37,016 bases of DNA, taken from contig URNP01000013.1 of NCBI GenBank assembly GCA_900549225.1, positions 1 to 37,016 on the forward strand. The letters are read 5' to 3'. The notes beneath the pieces were generated by a model. The model was not told the DNA's origin and ran no database searches. It saw nothing but the letters and a program-made list of their open reading frames with translations. Of the stretch, positions 14,416 to 23,126 are shown in pieces. This stretch comes from an uncultured Eubacteriales bacterium (lineage in GTDB: Bacteria > Bacillota > Clostridia > Christensenellales > CAG-917). The translations under genes were made by a program, and so were the position numbers. Position 1 is the stretch's first letter. Every line of letters begins with the position of its first letter.

Positions 14416-15623
14416 TCAACGCTAACCTTAAAGAAATTCTTTTTGCCTTTTTGAAGCACGAACCCGTTTGCAACCTGACTATCGCTGATTTGAGCGGCGA
14501 TATCCGTCACTTTTTGGTTGTCGATTGAGATTCCACCGCCTTGAATCAAGCGTTTAGCCTCGCCTTTTGAGGGCACTTTCGCAACTGTGACAAGAATATC
14601 GGCAACGCTCGTCATCCCTTGCGGAATGGCGGCTGAAGGCATATTTTCGCTATCGCCGGAGAACGCCGCGCGCGCCTTTGCAAGAGCGGCGTCGGCTTCC
14701 TTTTCGCCGTGCACCATCTTGGTGAGTTCGTATGCAAGGCGTTCTTTTGCCATGTTCATACGCTCGTCGTTATAGCGAGTGAGTTCTGCAATTTCGTCAA
14801 GCGGAACGAACGTGAGGAATCTAAACACTTTTTCCACGTCTGCGTCCGCGATATTGCGCCAATATTGGAAGAAATCGTACGGAGCAGTCTTATTGGGATC
14901 GAGCCAAACCGCGCCTTTTGCCGTTTTTCCCATTTTGATACCTTCCGAAGTCGTGAGCAAGCCGAACGTAATTGCAAAAGCGTCTTTTTGCTCTTTTCTG
15001 CGGATAAGGTCTGCGCCTGCAAGCATATTCGACCATTGATCGTCACCGCCGCATTGAAGCACGCAGCCGTACTTGCGGTTGAGCACCAAAAAATCGTAGG
15101 ATTGCATAAGCATATAGTTGAATTCGAGGAAGGTCAAGCCTTTCTCGAGGCGTTGCTTATAGCACTCTGCGGTGAGCATGCGATTGACCGAGAAGTTTGC
15201 GCCGACTTCGCGCAAGAAATCGATATAATTGAGATCGAGAAGCCAATCTGCGTTGTTGACGAGGATTGCGGCATTTTCACCCTCGAAGCGGACGAATTTC
15301 GCCATTTGCTTTTTGAAGCAGTCAACGTTGTGCTGAATGGTTTCTTTCGTCATCATCGAGCGCATATCCGTACGTCCCGACGGATCTCCAACCATAGCCG
15401 TGCCACCACCGATAAGGATAATGGGACGATGACCGGCGTCCTGCAAGCGTTTTGCCACGATCATTTGCATAAAATGGCCGACGTGAAGGCTGTCTGCGGT
15501 CGGGTCGAAACCGATATAGAATGATTGAGAACCCTCGTCGAGCATCTTTTTGAGATCCTCTTCAAAAACTACTTGTTTGACAAGTCCGCGCTCACGAAGT
15601 TGATCGATAATGTTTTGTGCCAT
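14412..15623 (-). CDS. tyrS: Tyrosyl-tRNA synthetase
   Basis: A 403-residue class I synthetase: HVGH at 47-50, GGGTAMVGDPSGR, CGGDDQWSN at 191-199, a KMSKS variant KMGKT at 230-234 and a C-terminal S4 RNA-binding domain (about 335-403). ATG 15623 has AAAGGA upstream; the longer frame to 15731 has no support. Its promoter lies 35 bases away, so there is no room for a T-box leader, which is often present on this gene in Firmicutes. It heads tyrS-yigZ-recX. Confidence 0.97.
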   Translation of the reverse strand: MAQNIIDQLRERGLVKQVVFEEDLKKMLDEGSQSFYIGFDPTADSLHVGHFMQMIVAKRLQDAGHRPIILIGGGTAMVGDPSGRTDMRSMMTKETIQHNVDCFKKQMAKFVRFEGENAAILVNNADWLLDLNYIDFLREVGANFSVNRMLTAECYKQRLEKGLTFLEFNYMLMQSYDFLVLNRKYGCVLQCGGDDQWSNMLAGADLIRRKEQKDAFAITFGLLTTSEGIKMGKTAKGAVWLDPNKTAPYDFFQYWRNIADADVEKVFRFLTFVPLDEIAELTRYNDERMNMAKERLAYELTKMVHGEKEADAALAKARAAFSGDSENMPSAAIPQGMTSVADILVTVAKVPSKGEAKRLIQGGGISIDNQKVTDIAAQISDSQVANGFVLQKGKKNFFKVSVE

Positions 15624-15657
15624 AATATAAAAATCCTTTATATATACTGTATAAACG

Positions 15658-15686
15658 ATTGTAACACTGCCCGAGCGGTTTTGCAA
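15658..15686 (-). promoter_or_regulatory. tyrS promoter (sigma-A type)
   Basis: TTGCAA (15681-15686), 17 bases, TACAAT (15658-15663) on the minus strand. Predicted start point about 15651, leaving roughly 28 bases of leader before tyrS. Confidence 0.75.
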
Positions 15687-15845
15687 CTTGTTTTCGCGAA
15701 GAAAAGGCAAAGCCACCCGAGTGCGAGCCAAATCGCGAACGATTATTCTCGCAACGAAATACGCAATCGTCGATTTTGATCTTTCATCGTCAAAAATCGT
15801 GTGAGAAAATGATCCCTTAATCGATTATCAGGTTCTGCGATATTT

Positions 15846-15881
15846 GACAAAAAGCCTCGCAGTACTGCGAGGCTTTTTGTC
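15846..15881. terminator. Perfect 36-base palindromic terminator
   Basis: Bases 15846-15881 form an exact palindrome with a GC-rich core (GCCTCGCAG/CTGCGAGGC) flanked by AAAAA and TTTTT, giving a terminator in both directions. On the minus strand it ends the long nuclease-ABC operon. Bases 15687-15940 hold nothing else recognisable. Confidence 0.85.
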
Positions 15882-15940
15882 TTTATCAATTGAGATCAAT
15901 CATTTGATTAAAAGATTATTTTGTTGCTACATTAAAATTA

Positions 15941-18900
15941 TTATTCGGCAACATAAATGCCGTTTTTGATATAGGTTGCGCCTGTATCAATTTGAGCGTT
16001 AGAGTTGTGCTTAACGGGTTTACCGATGATGAGAACGTAATCACCGACTTGAAGATCCGCGCCACCCTTGACTCTAAAGCAATACAAATCTGTCGTTCCG
16101 TCTGAGATGGTGAACGAAATATTGTTGTAGCCTGCATTATACTCGGTGCCGATTTCAGTGATTCTGCCGTACACCATCGTACCCACAGCACCTGTTCCGT
16201 CAAGACCTGCCGCACATGCGGTTGCTAAGTCGGTAACATTGAGTTTTACGAATTTAGCAACTGCTTCGAGAGTGGTTCCATATTTTTTCATCGGTGCTGC
16301 GATTGCAATTGAATCACCAACTTTGATTGTTGACGCATCGTCAAGGTCGTAACGATAGATGAGAACTTCAAACTTACCGTCAGAAATTTTGAACGACACA
16401 TTCTTGAATTTTGCACTATATGCGCTCGTAATTTCTGAAACTTTGCCGATAAGGATATAAGAGTCCGCTGTTGTTGCGCCGTCAGCAAGTGCATCTGCCG
16501 CATTCAAAGCAAGTTTAATGAATGTGACTTCTGCACCTTGTTGTTGCGTTGCAACTGATACGGCTGTTGCACCTTTGACAATACCGGTGTAAACGCCATT
16601 AACCTCTTCAACCTTTTCTCCGTTGACTTTGACACTGACGAGGTCATATCCTTCTTCAACAGCAACCGTGAATGTGAATTTTTGTCCGTTGAAACCTTTG
16701 GTTTCCTTCAACGTTACGGTTGCGTGCTCACTTGAATCTTTTGCAACGGTTACACCATATTCAGTGAGCGGAACAAACTTGGCTTCACCGAGATATGCGC
16801 GGAAGTTGTTTTCATTGAAGAACGGTTTATTTTCTTTGACTGCGTTCAATCTGAACCTTTGACTGTTGTAATTTGCGCCAATGTAGTAATCGCTCGTACC
16901 TTTGTTCGTGGTTAAAGTGCACACGAAACATTTGTTCTCTGCATTCCACTTCCAAACGTTGGATTCTTCGCCTTTTGAGTCGAGAAGAATGTTTGTATGC
17001 TCGCCGTCTGTGCCGTATGCGATGTAGGTCTTGGTGACGGTCTTATCTTTATTTGTGGTTTGGAAATAAAGTTTGTATCCATCAGCAACTTTTTCGACGT
17101 ATACAAATTGAGCATTATCAATATTGTCGATAGCCTTTATATAGTATTCGTCCATTTTATTTGCTGCGAAGATTTGTTTTGCAAGATTTGTTTGATCGAC
17201 TGTCAAAATGTAACCTTTGCCGTCTTCAAAAGGAGCATTTACTTCCACAGAACCTTTGCCCGCTCTGACGATGACAACGTAATCTTTGCTTCTGGTGACG
17301 TTGTTGTAAGTGAGGGTTGCATTGATGATGGTTGCAACGTCTTTCTCTTTCAAAGTCGGGATCAATTGTCCGTCTTTGATAGCGATGGAAGTATCACCGG
17401 ACACGACTTTCCATTCGACGGTTGCACCGGCGGGAGTGGTCGGAAGATCGGTAACTTCGCGGATCTTTTCGGGAAGTGCCGCTGTAAAATCGTCAAGCAT
17501 AGATGCTGCGGTCGGGATCAAAGATTCCACAAAGAAGAATTGAACTGCTTCGAATTCGCCGACTTTGTAAGTTGCGCGGATAGTTGTAGTTTCTGGGTTG
17601 CCCGGTTTGACAGTCAACTTATTGTCTTTGATGGTGACTGCGTTGGATTTTCCTTCAACCGTGTAAACAACTGATACGCCTTCAACTGCAGGAAGAGTGA
17701 ATTCGCTGTTGGATTGCACGCGCACGGTCTTGCCGTTTTTGTCGTTCAATTTGGCTTTGACAAGTTCTGCTTTCACTGCTTCGATTGCAGCAGCGACTTT
17801 CATACCTGCATAGTCTCTCTTATCGTCCGGATCTGCTGCTTTATCACTCTTTGCCATATCCGTAGCGGCCATAGGTATAATTTGCCATACGTTTTTGTAG
17901 TTGGACAAAATACCCTTCACGTTGACCAATGTTCCGACGGGATAAGTGTCGGTCAATTTCCAGAGTGCGTCAAACGTGGTGTCGCCTTTCTTGGTCGCAT
18001 ATGCGCCTTCCATGTATTTGCTGATACGGATTTCAACGTCCACACCGCCCTTTGTGAGGGTCATCAAGGTGAAGTTGTCGCCGACTTTCTTGTCTGCTTC
18101 TGCGCAAACTCTCTTCACTTTCCAATTGGAGAGAGAGACCAAACGAGATTCATGATAAACCGTCGAAGGAAGATTGCCGAGGACTTCTTCATCGATTGCG
18201 CGGACTTTTTCGCTGACGTTGATTGCAGGTTTGTCTGCGTCAACAACGAATTTTCCGTCTCCGTTGGTTTCGATCAAGCCGTAGTAGTTGGTGTTGGTCG
18301 TGCCGGTGACTGTAACGTGCACGCCGGGTGCTAATTTTGCCGATTGTTCTGCATTGCTCTTTACATTATAGATATAATAACCGGCACTAAAGTCATCGTT
18401 TACCATATAGAACGACACATTGCCAAATTTTTCATTAAAGTTTCTTGCGATTGCAACGACGTAACCGCTCATATCAATGGACACACCGGTGTTGGTGTAC
18501 CAATAGTTGACGAGCTCCAATCCTTCCAACGTCTTGTAGACGGTCATACGGTAGGATTGAGATGCAGACACACCTGCATAAGTAAACGTACCCTTGATTT
18601 GAACTTGAGTTTGTGCGCTTTGGGGCGTAACTTCAAGTTTCGTACCGTTTTCGATGACTTTGATATAGAGTTCGTACTCGGGTTCGACAGACCATGCGAT
18701 GGTTGCGGTTTTGCCCTTATACGTGCACGAAGTTTCGAGATCGAAATTGTCAACGATGGTCGCCTTGTTCTTGGGGAACACGTAGTTGTTCATGAAATCG
18801 TAAACGTCAAGCGACTTGACTCTTACGGTGTAGTTTTTGCTGTTCTTGCCGACGGTAACGGTCAAAGTAACGTTGACGTCGCCGCTTTCGGGCAAAGTAA

Positions 18901-19135
18901 CCTTTGCAAGCCAATCAGAATCGCGTTTTTCCGTCTGAATGGCAGTGTTGTCGGATTTCCAACTTGCGTTTTCGCCGCCGATAGTTGCGGGAAGAGTGAA
19001 ATCCTCGGAAACAGTTGTGCCGTCCATTTCGAAAATGTAACTGTCAAGAACGTTCGTCTTGTTGCAAGCAGCCAACGTAAGACAGCAGCACAATACCATA
19101 ACTACTACAAGCAACGCTATGATATGTTTTCTCAT
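15941..19135 (-). CDS. Large secreted lipoprotein with Ig-like and OB-fold-like modules
   Basis: A 1064-residue predicted lipoprotein: signal peptide with lipobox LAAC (Cys 24). Residues about 30-200 and 540-625 look like atrophied bacterial Ig-like domains (pattern DFTLPATIGGENASWKSDNTAI). Residues about 205-300, 320-425, 875-965 and 968-1062 look like four OB-fold-like units; the last two repeat a shared pattern (FKNVSFKISDGKFEVLIYR, YNNISFTISDGTTDLYCFR). Residues 640-790 form another beta-rich module. Such OB modules often accompany secreted nucleases, so nucleic-acid binding is inferred. No nuclease catalytic motif is seen. Start 19135 has AAGGAG. It is the last gene of the ABC-nuclease operon, 26 bases after the nuclease. 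Confidence 0.8.
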   Translation of the reverse strand: MRKHIIALLVVVMVLCCCLTLAACNKTNVLDSYIFEMDGTTVSEDFTLPATIGGENASWKSDNTAIQTEKRDSDWLAKVTLPESGDVNVTLTVTVGKNSKNYTVRVKSLDVYDFMNNYVFPKNKATIVDNFDLETSCTYKGKTATIAWSVEPEYELYIKVIENGTKLEVTPQSAQTQVQIKGTFTYAGVSASQSYRMTVYKTLEGLELVNYWYTNTGVSIDMSGYVVAIARNFNEKFGNVSFYMVNDDFSAGYYIYNVKSNAEQSAKLAPGVHVTVTGTTNTNYYGLIETNGDGKFVVDADKPAINVSEKVRAIDEEVLGNLPSTVYHESRLVSLSNWKVKRVCAEADKKVGDNFTLMTLTKGGVDVEIRISKYMEGAYATKKGDTTFDALWKLTDTYPVGTLVNVKGILSNYKNVWQIIPMAATDMAKSDKAADPDDKRDYAGMKVAAAIEAVKAELVKAKLNDKNGKTVRVQSNSEFTLPAVEGVSVVYTVEGKSNAVTIKDNKLTVKPGNPETTTIRATYKVGEFEAVQFFFVESLIPTAASMLDDFTAALPEKIREVTDLPTTPAGATVEWKVVSGDTSIAIKDGQLIPTLKEKDVATIINATLTYNNVTRSKDYVVIVRAGKGSVEVNAPFEDGKGYILTVDQTNLAKQIFAANKMDEYYIKAIDNIDNAQFVYVEKVADGYKLYFQTTNKDKTVTKTYIAYGTDGEHTNILLDSKGEESNVWKWNAENKCFVCTLTTNKGTSDYYIGANYNSQRFRLNAVKENKPFFNENNFRAYLGEAKFVPLTEYGVTVAKDSSEHATVTLKETKGFNGQKFTFTVAVEEGYDLVSVKVNGEKVEEVNGVYTGIVKGATAVSVATQQQGAEVTFIKLALNAADALADGATTADSYILIGKVSEITSAYSAKFKNVSFKISDGKFEVLIYRYDLDDASTIKVGDSIAIAAPMKKYGTTLEAVAKFVKLNVTDLATACAAGLDGTGAVGTMVYGRITEIGTEYNAGYNNISFTISDGTTDLYCFRVKGGADLQVGDYVLIIGKPVKHNSNAQIDTGATYIKNGIYVAE

Positions 19136-19161
19136 CTCCTAATTCTCCTTGTAATTATTAA

Positions 19162-20460
19162 TTATTTTTGCGTTATGTCCGACAAATTCGGAATAACGAT
19201 CTTACCTGATTTATCAACGAGTTGATAACCTTTTACGCTGAATTTCGTGCCTTCGGCAAACGAATTTACGAAATTGTCCGATACCTTCACTTCATATGTG
19301 AACTCTTGACTTTCGAGAGTACCGTTGCTCGTACGCTTTGCGGCAGATCCGACGATTGTCAAAATGCCGTTTTCCACGCTCGAACTCTTGACGGTAACGT
19401 CTGTATACAACGTTCTGTTGAGTTGGTCTATCATTTCGGCACTTGAATCGAATGTCAGGAAATAGTTTGCTTGCAGCACGCGAGATCCCTCGTAACCCGA
19501 GTCGGCAGAATCCGGATTTCCTCCGAAAAGGCTGTTGTAAACGATGCCCGATATTTGGAAAGTGCCGCCGTATTTTTGCACCGAACCGATCAGCTTGTAC
19601 AACTGCCCTATCTTCATTCTCGAAGCAGGACTTGACGAATAGCCGCAGTATACGTTGATTCGATACACTTGTCCCGTTTCTTGGTCGTATTGACCTGCAA
19701 CGAAAGTGTACGTTCCCTTATCGGATACCTTCAGGCTTTCAAGATACGCCGTCATAACGATTTTTGAACCGGCGTCTGCATCGGCGTTGTAATACTCTTC
19801 GGTGTTTTCCCAAAAATCTTTGATCGTCATCTCAACAGGATCTGTCGAGAAGAGCGGATCTTCGAGATCGGAATACAATCTGAGTTTGATCGACCTTGCA
19901 AATTTGTTTGCTTCATCCATATAACTGTAATAAGGATAAGCGGACGTATTCAAAGCCTTATTCTCACTGAAACCGTTTTCGATAATTTCAAGATTAAGAA
20001 GTTTGAATTGGTCATGATCTGCAGTTTTATACCAAACGTATCCTAAATAACGCGTACCGTATGAGTCGTGCGTGGGACGAGATCCCGTTGAGGACTCCAA
20101 AACGATTTGAGTCGCTTTGGACAGTCTTTCTTTGGCAAAAACGGAAGCCGCTTTGCCCCACTTCTCGACGCCGCCTGTCGATTCGGGAGTATCGATGCAG
20201 TAATAACGAATTATCACCGTATCGCCGCCCGTCTTGAAGCGCGTGGTATCGCCGTCGGTGTAGGCGTCGACCGTTGCGACGCCTATACCGTCGTTCATAA
20301 AGGATTTTCCATCAAAAGATTTTGTGAGTGTCAACTTCTTGGTGACAGCGTCGTAGTACTTGGTATTGTCCGCAACAGTTTCTTTGTCGCAAGAAACAGC
20401 CGCAAAACAGCAAGCAAGCACCAAAACCGTCAATAGAAGTATAGATATCGTTTTTTTCAT
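19162..20460 (-). CDS. Lipoprotein thermonuclease (SNase-like) with C-terminal OB-like region
   Basis: A 432-residue surface lipoprotein (lipobox AVSC, Cys 24) with a staphylococcal-nuclease domain at about 58-205. The Ca-binding and catalytic set is intact: DGDT 69-72, Arg 85 and IDTPE 89-93 (Asp 90, Glu 93), GVEKWGKAASVF 97-108, and Arg 137 in DSYGTRYLGY. This is the signature of a calcium-dependent endonuclease that cuts DNA and RNA. Residues about 230-320 resemble an OB fold. The start (20460) lacks a good Shine-Dalgarno site, so expression may be lower than that of the binding protein before it. It lies between the ABC binding protein and the OB-fold lipoprotein, which suggests local cutting of captured nucleic acid at the cell surface. 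Confidence 0.92.
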   Translation of the reverse strand: MKKTISILLLTVLVLACCFAAVSCDKETVADNTKYYDAVTKKLTLTKSFDGKSFMNDGIGVATVDAYTDGDTTRFKTGGDTVIIRYYCIDTPESTGGVEKWGKAASVFAKERLSKATQIVLESSTGSRPTHDSYGTRYLGYVWYKTADHDQFKLLNLEIIENGFSENKALNTSAYPYYSYMDEANKFARSIKLRLYSDLEDPLFSTDPVEMTIKDFWENTEEYYNADADAGSKIVMTAYLESLKVSDKGTYTFVAGQYDQETGQVYRINVYCGYSSSPASRMKIGQLYKLIGSVQKYGGTFQISGIVYNSLFGGNPDSADSGYEGSRVLQANYFLTFDSSAEMIDQLNRTLYTDVTVKSSSVENGILTIVGSAAKRTSNGTLESQEFTYEVKVSDNFVNSFAEGTKFSVKGYQLVDKSGKIVIPNLSDITQK

Positions 20461-20501
20461 TTTATTATGTTTGCACTAAGGCAAGTCGATTCAATCGGTG
20501 A

Positions 20502-21890
20502 TTATTTGTTGCCGCCGCAGTTTGCAAGAGCGTCTTGGAGTGCTTTTTCAGCGGACTTGCTGCCCTTCAACGTGTAAAGAACGACGTTGCCGACTTGAGT
20601 ACGCGCCGTAGAAGAACCGATAAATGCGGGAGACGTGAAGAATCTGTTAGACATAGAAGCAGCAACGTTTGCAGCAACTGCGGTGATGTCCGTTCCATTC
20701 ATATGCTCTGCATAATCTTCGTTTTCATACACTGAATTACGTGAAGGATTGTAACCGGATTCTTTTGCGAAAGCCGCTTGGAATTCGGGATCCATCAATT
20801 CTTTAACAAACATAAAGGTCATGATCTTCTTTTCGTCGATGTTTTCGACGCCGTTGCCGGCTTCAAACATAACGAGAGACGGACCTTGAGAAATTGCCGC
20901 GTAGTTCACGCTGCCGTCTGCTTGTTTGCTTCCCGGAATGGGAGCGATGCCCCACGTGAAAGCGCTGCCCGGATTTTGGTGAGATGCGCCGCCCGACGAA
21001 CCGATGCAGTAGATTGCGCCGCCGTCAGTGCCCTTCGTGAACAATGCGGAGGTGTAAGAACCGTATTCGTTTTGAGTTGCGATATAACCTTTGTTGTAGT
21101 ACTCGTTCAATTCTTTCAACCATGCTGTCGTGTTTTCATTGTTGAAGAGATAATGGGGTGCGCTTGCACTGGTGTAACCCCAGCCGTTTTGTTCACACAT
21201 AGTGATGAACCAGTTTGCTTCTGAGTCATATCCCAAAGGAGTTGCGGTGGGATATTTAGCCTTGATGAGTTTTGCTTGGCTCCAAAGTTCATCCCACGTG
21301 GTTGCGGGTTCAAGTCCGAGTGCGTCGAGAGCAGTCTTGTTGTAGTACATCAATTCGGTTGATTTGACAAACGGAAGAGTAAGCATTGCGTCTGCTTCGT
21401 ATCCGTATTTAGCATAATCGCCATAGTTTGATGCAAGACCTTCTTTGTAGTAGCCTTGAACGAAGTCTGCGATTTCATCCTCGGTGTATCCGACTGCATA
21501 CTCTTTGTCTTCAGCGCCCTTTACCGTTGCCGTCGATTTGATCAAAGTGTTCATATCGATGACTTTGGAAGTTTGCAAGTATTGTGCAACGTGGTCGGCA
21601 TAGCAGTAAGCCAAGTCGGGTTGTTGTTTGCCTTGGAAGTCGGATATAACTTTTTCTTTTACATCGTCGTATCCTCCGACTTGAACGTGTTCGACTTTCC
21701 ATCCGGGGAATTTCGCTTGGAAGCGATTGATAGCAACCTGCGTGATTTGTTGCAGGCTATCTCCCTGAGATGAATAGAACACAATGGTATGCGAGTAGTC
21801 AGTGGCAGTATCGTTGCAAGCCGTCAACAAAACACAGCAGCAAGTTACGGCAACTGCGACTACGAGCAAAATACACATAATCTTTTTCAT
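20502..21890 (-). CDS. ABC transporter solute-binding lipoprotein (family 1, UgpB/MalE-like)
   Basis: A 462-residue lipoprotein (lipobox LTAC, Cys 25). The mature part has the family 1 layout: IVFYSSQGDSLQQI, FQAKFPGWKVEHVQVGG, DLAYCYADHVAQYL, LPFVKSTELMYYNKTALDALG, and GIAPIPGSKQ. Family members mostly bind sugars or glycerol-phosphate compounds, but the ligand cannot be read from sequence. The neighbouring nuclease raises the possibility of an oligonucleotide or nucleotide ligand. Start 21890 has AAGGAG. Hairpins separate it from the upstream permease, typical of a boosted binding-protein message. Confidence 0.93.
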   Translation of the reverse strand: MKKIMCILLVVAVAVTCCCVLLTACNDTATDYSHTIVFYSSQGDSLQQITQVAINRFQAKFPGWKVEHVQVGGYDDVKEKVISDFQGKQQPDLAYCYADHVAQYLQTSKVIDMNTLIKSTATVKGAEDKEYAVGYTEDEIADFVQGYYKEGLASNYGDYAKYGYEADAMLTLPFVKSTELMYYNKTALDALGLEPATTWDELWSQAKLIKAKYPTATPLGYDSEANWFITMCEQNGWGYTSASAPHYLFNNENTTAWLKELNEYYNKGYIATQNEYGSYTSALFTKGTDGGAIYCIGSSGGASHQNPGSAFTWGIAPIPGSKQADGSVNYAAISQGPSLVMFEAGNGVENIDEKKIMTFMFVKELMDPEFQAAFAKESGYNPSRNSVYENEDYAEHMNGTDITAVAANVAASMSNRFFTSPAFIGSSTARTQVGNVVLYTLKGSKSAEKALQDALANCGGNK

Positions 21891-21925
21891 AACGATTCTC
21901 CTTTTTTTTGATCTTTATTAATATC

Positions 21926-21968
21926 GCCTTGCGGCAAATATTCAAGTTATTGTGCGGCAACAAGCCGC
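21926..21968 (-). other. Intergenic mRNA hairpins before the binding-protein gene
   Basis: GCGGC-AACAA-GCCGC (21954-21968) and a smaller GCC-TTGC-GGC (21926-21935) lie between permease and binding-protein genes. They have no U-tract directly after them. Such hairpins often stabilise the binding-protein segment of ABC operon mRNA. Confidence 0.4.
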
Positions 21969-21981
21969 TTTTGATATAGAA

Positions 21982-23112
21982 TCAGCCCTTCGTACCGCTC
22001 TTCGACACGCCGTGCATAATGTACTTGCGGCAAGTGATGAAGAGAATGAACAACGGGAGCGAAACCATACACACTGCCGCCATTTTCAGCGTAGTGAGCG
22101 TTTCGGAGCCGTATCCGGGCAATCCGTACAATGCGCCCGAAACATTGCCTATTCTATCGGTAAATCCGCGCGTAACCCAGTTGGTGACCATCTGCCAGGC
22201 TTTGCTGTTGACGAGTCGCGGCCAAATGTACGAGTTCCACGTACCGATAAACTTAAGCAGTGTGATTGACACGAGCGTAGGCGCTGTCAAAGGGACCATA
22301 ACCTTGATGAGATAACCCATATCCGACAAGCCGTCGACTTTCGCCGCCTTGTAAAGCGAATCGGGTATCTGCATAAAGTTGTTTCTCAGCAGATATATGT
22401 AGTAGACGCTGACGAGGAACGGCAATATCAAAACGGTAAACGTATCCTTCCAACCAAGTGCGGAAACCGTCAGATAGTTGGTGATCGTATACATTTCGCC
22501 CGGGATCATCATCGTTGCAAGCATGAGCGTGAAGAGCAGATTCTTGCCTTTGAATTTCATGCGAGCGAGCGCATATGCGGTGACAATGGTCACTATTACG
22601 CCGATAACCGTCGAGAAGAAGCCGACGACGAGCGTATTGACCAAGATCTGCGAAAACGAACCCGAAGCGCCCGATGAAGTTTGACTCAAGACCGCTTCGT
22701 AGTTTTTCCACATAAACGTATGCGGGAAGAACGACGGAACGGACTGACGATATTCCATTTCGGTTTTGAGCGACGAAATAACCATCCAATAGAAAGGCAG
22801 GAACGCAAGAACGGCGCACAGAGTCAAAAACAAGTATACGAATATGTTTTTGAAAATATTGGCAACCTTTTGCTTCTTCCTTTCTCTTTCGACGTTGAAG
22901 TCTTTTACGTTTACGTCGAAAATCGCAGAGTCCGAAGACACGGCAGACACGGTCTGATCCAGTCCCGAATCCTTTGCGCTTACGATGCTCATCGTTTTCT
23001 CATTTACGTTAGAAACATCGGTAATAACATCTTCGTTTACAACCGTTTCTTCGGTTTCGGGTGTTTGATTTTCGTTGTTTTCAAACAAATTTTTGTTATC
23101 CATAGAATCCAT
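21982..23112 (-). CDS. ABC transporter permease, MalG/UgpE-like
   Basis: A 376-residue permease with about six membrane helices. The coupling-helix EAA motif is KAAKVDGLSDMGYLIKVMVPL. The first 80 residues are an acidic, low-complexity cytoplasmic extension (QTPETEETVVNEDVITD and following), longer than in most MalG homologues. The first ATG (23112) has GGAGGG upstream; a second in-frame ATG is three codons on. It is 15 bases after the partner permease. Confidence 0.93.
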   Translation of the reverse strand: MDSMDNKNLFENNENQTPETEETVVNEDVITDVSNVNEKTMSIVSAKDSGLDQTVSAVSSDSAIFDVNVKDFNVERERKKQKVANIFKNIFVYLFLTLCAVLAFLPFYWMVISSLKTEMEYRQSVPSFFPHTFMWKNYEAVLSQTSSGASGSFSQILVNTLVVGFFSTVIGVIVTIVTAYALARMKFKGKNLLFTLMLATMMIPGEMYTITNYLTVSALGWKDTFTVLILPFLVSVYYIYLLRNNFMQIPDSLYKAAKVDGLSDMGYLIKVMVPLTAPTLVSITLLKFIGTWNSYIWPRLVNSKAWQMVTNWVTRGFTDRIGNVSGALYGLPGYGSETLTTLKMAAVCMVSLPLFILFITCRKYIMHGVSKSGTKG

Positions 23113-23126
23113 ATCTCGCCCTCCCC

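Noticed and set aside
15624..15657. T-box leader for tyrS
   Set aside because: The promoter leaves only about 28 bases of leader, far too short for a T-box.
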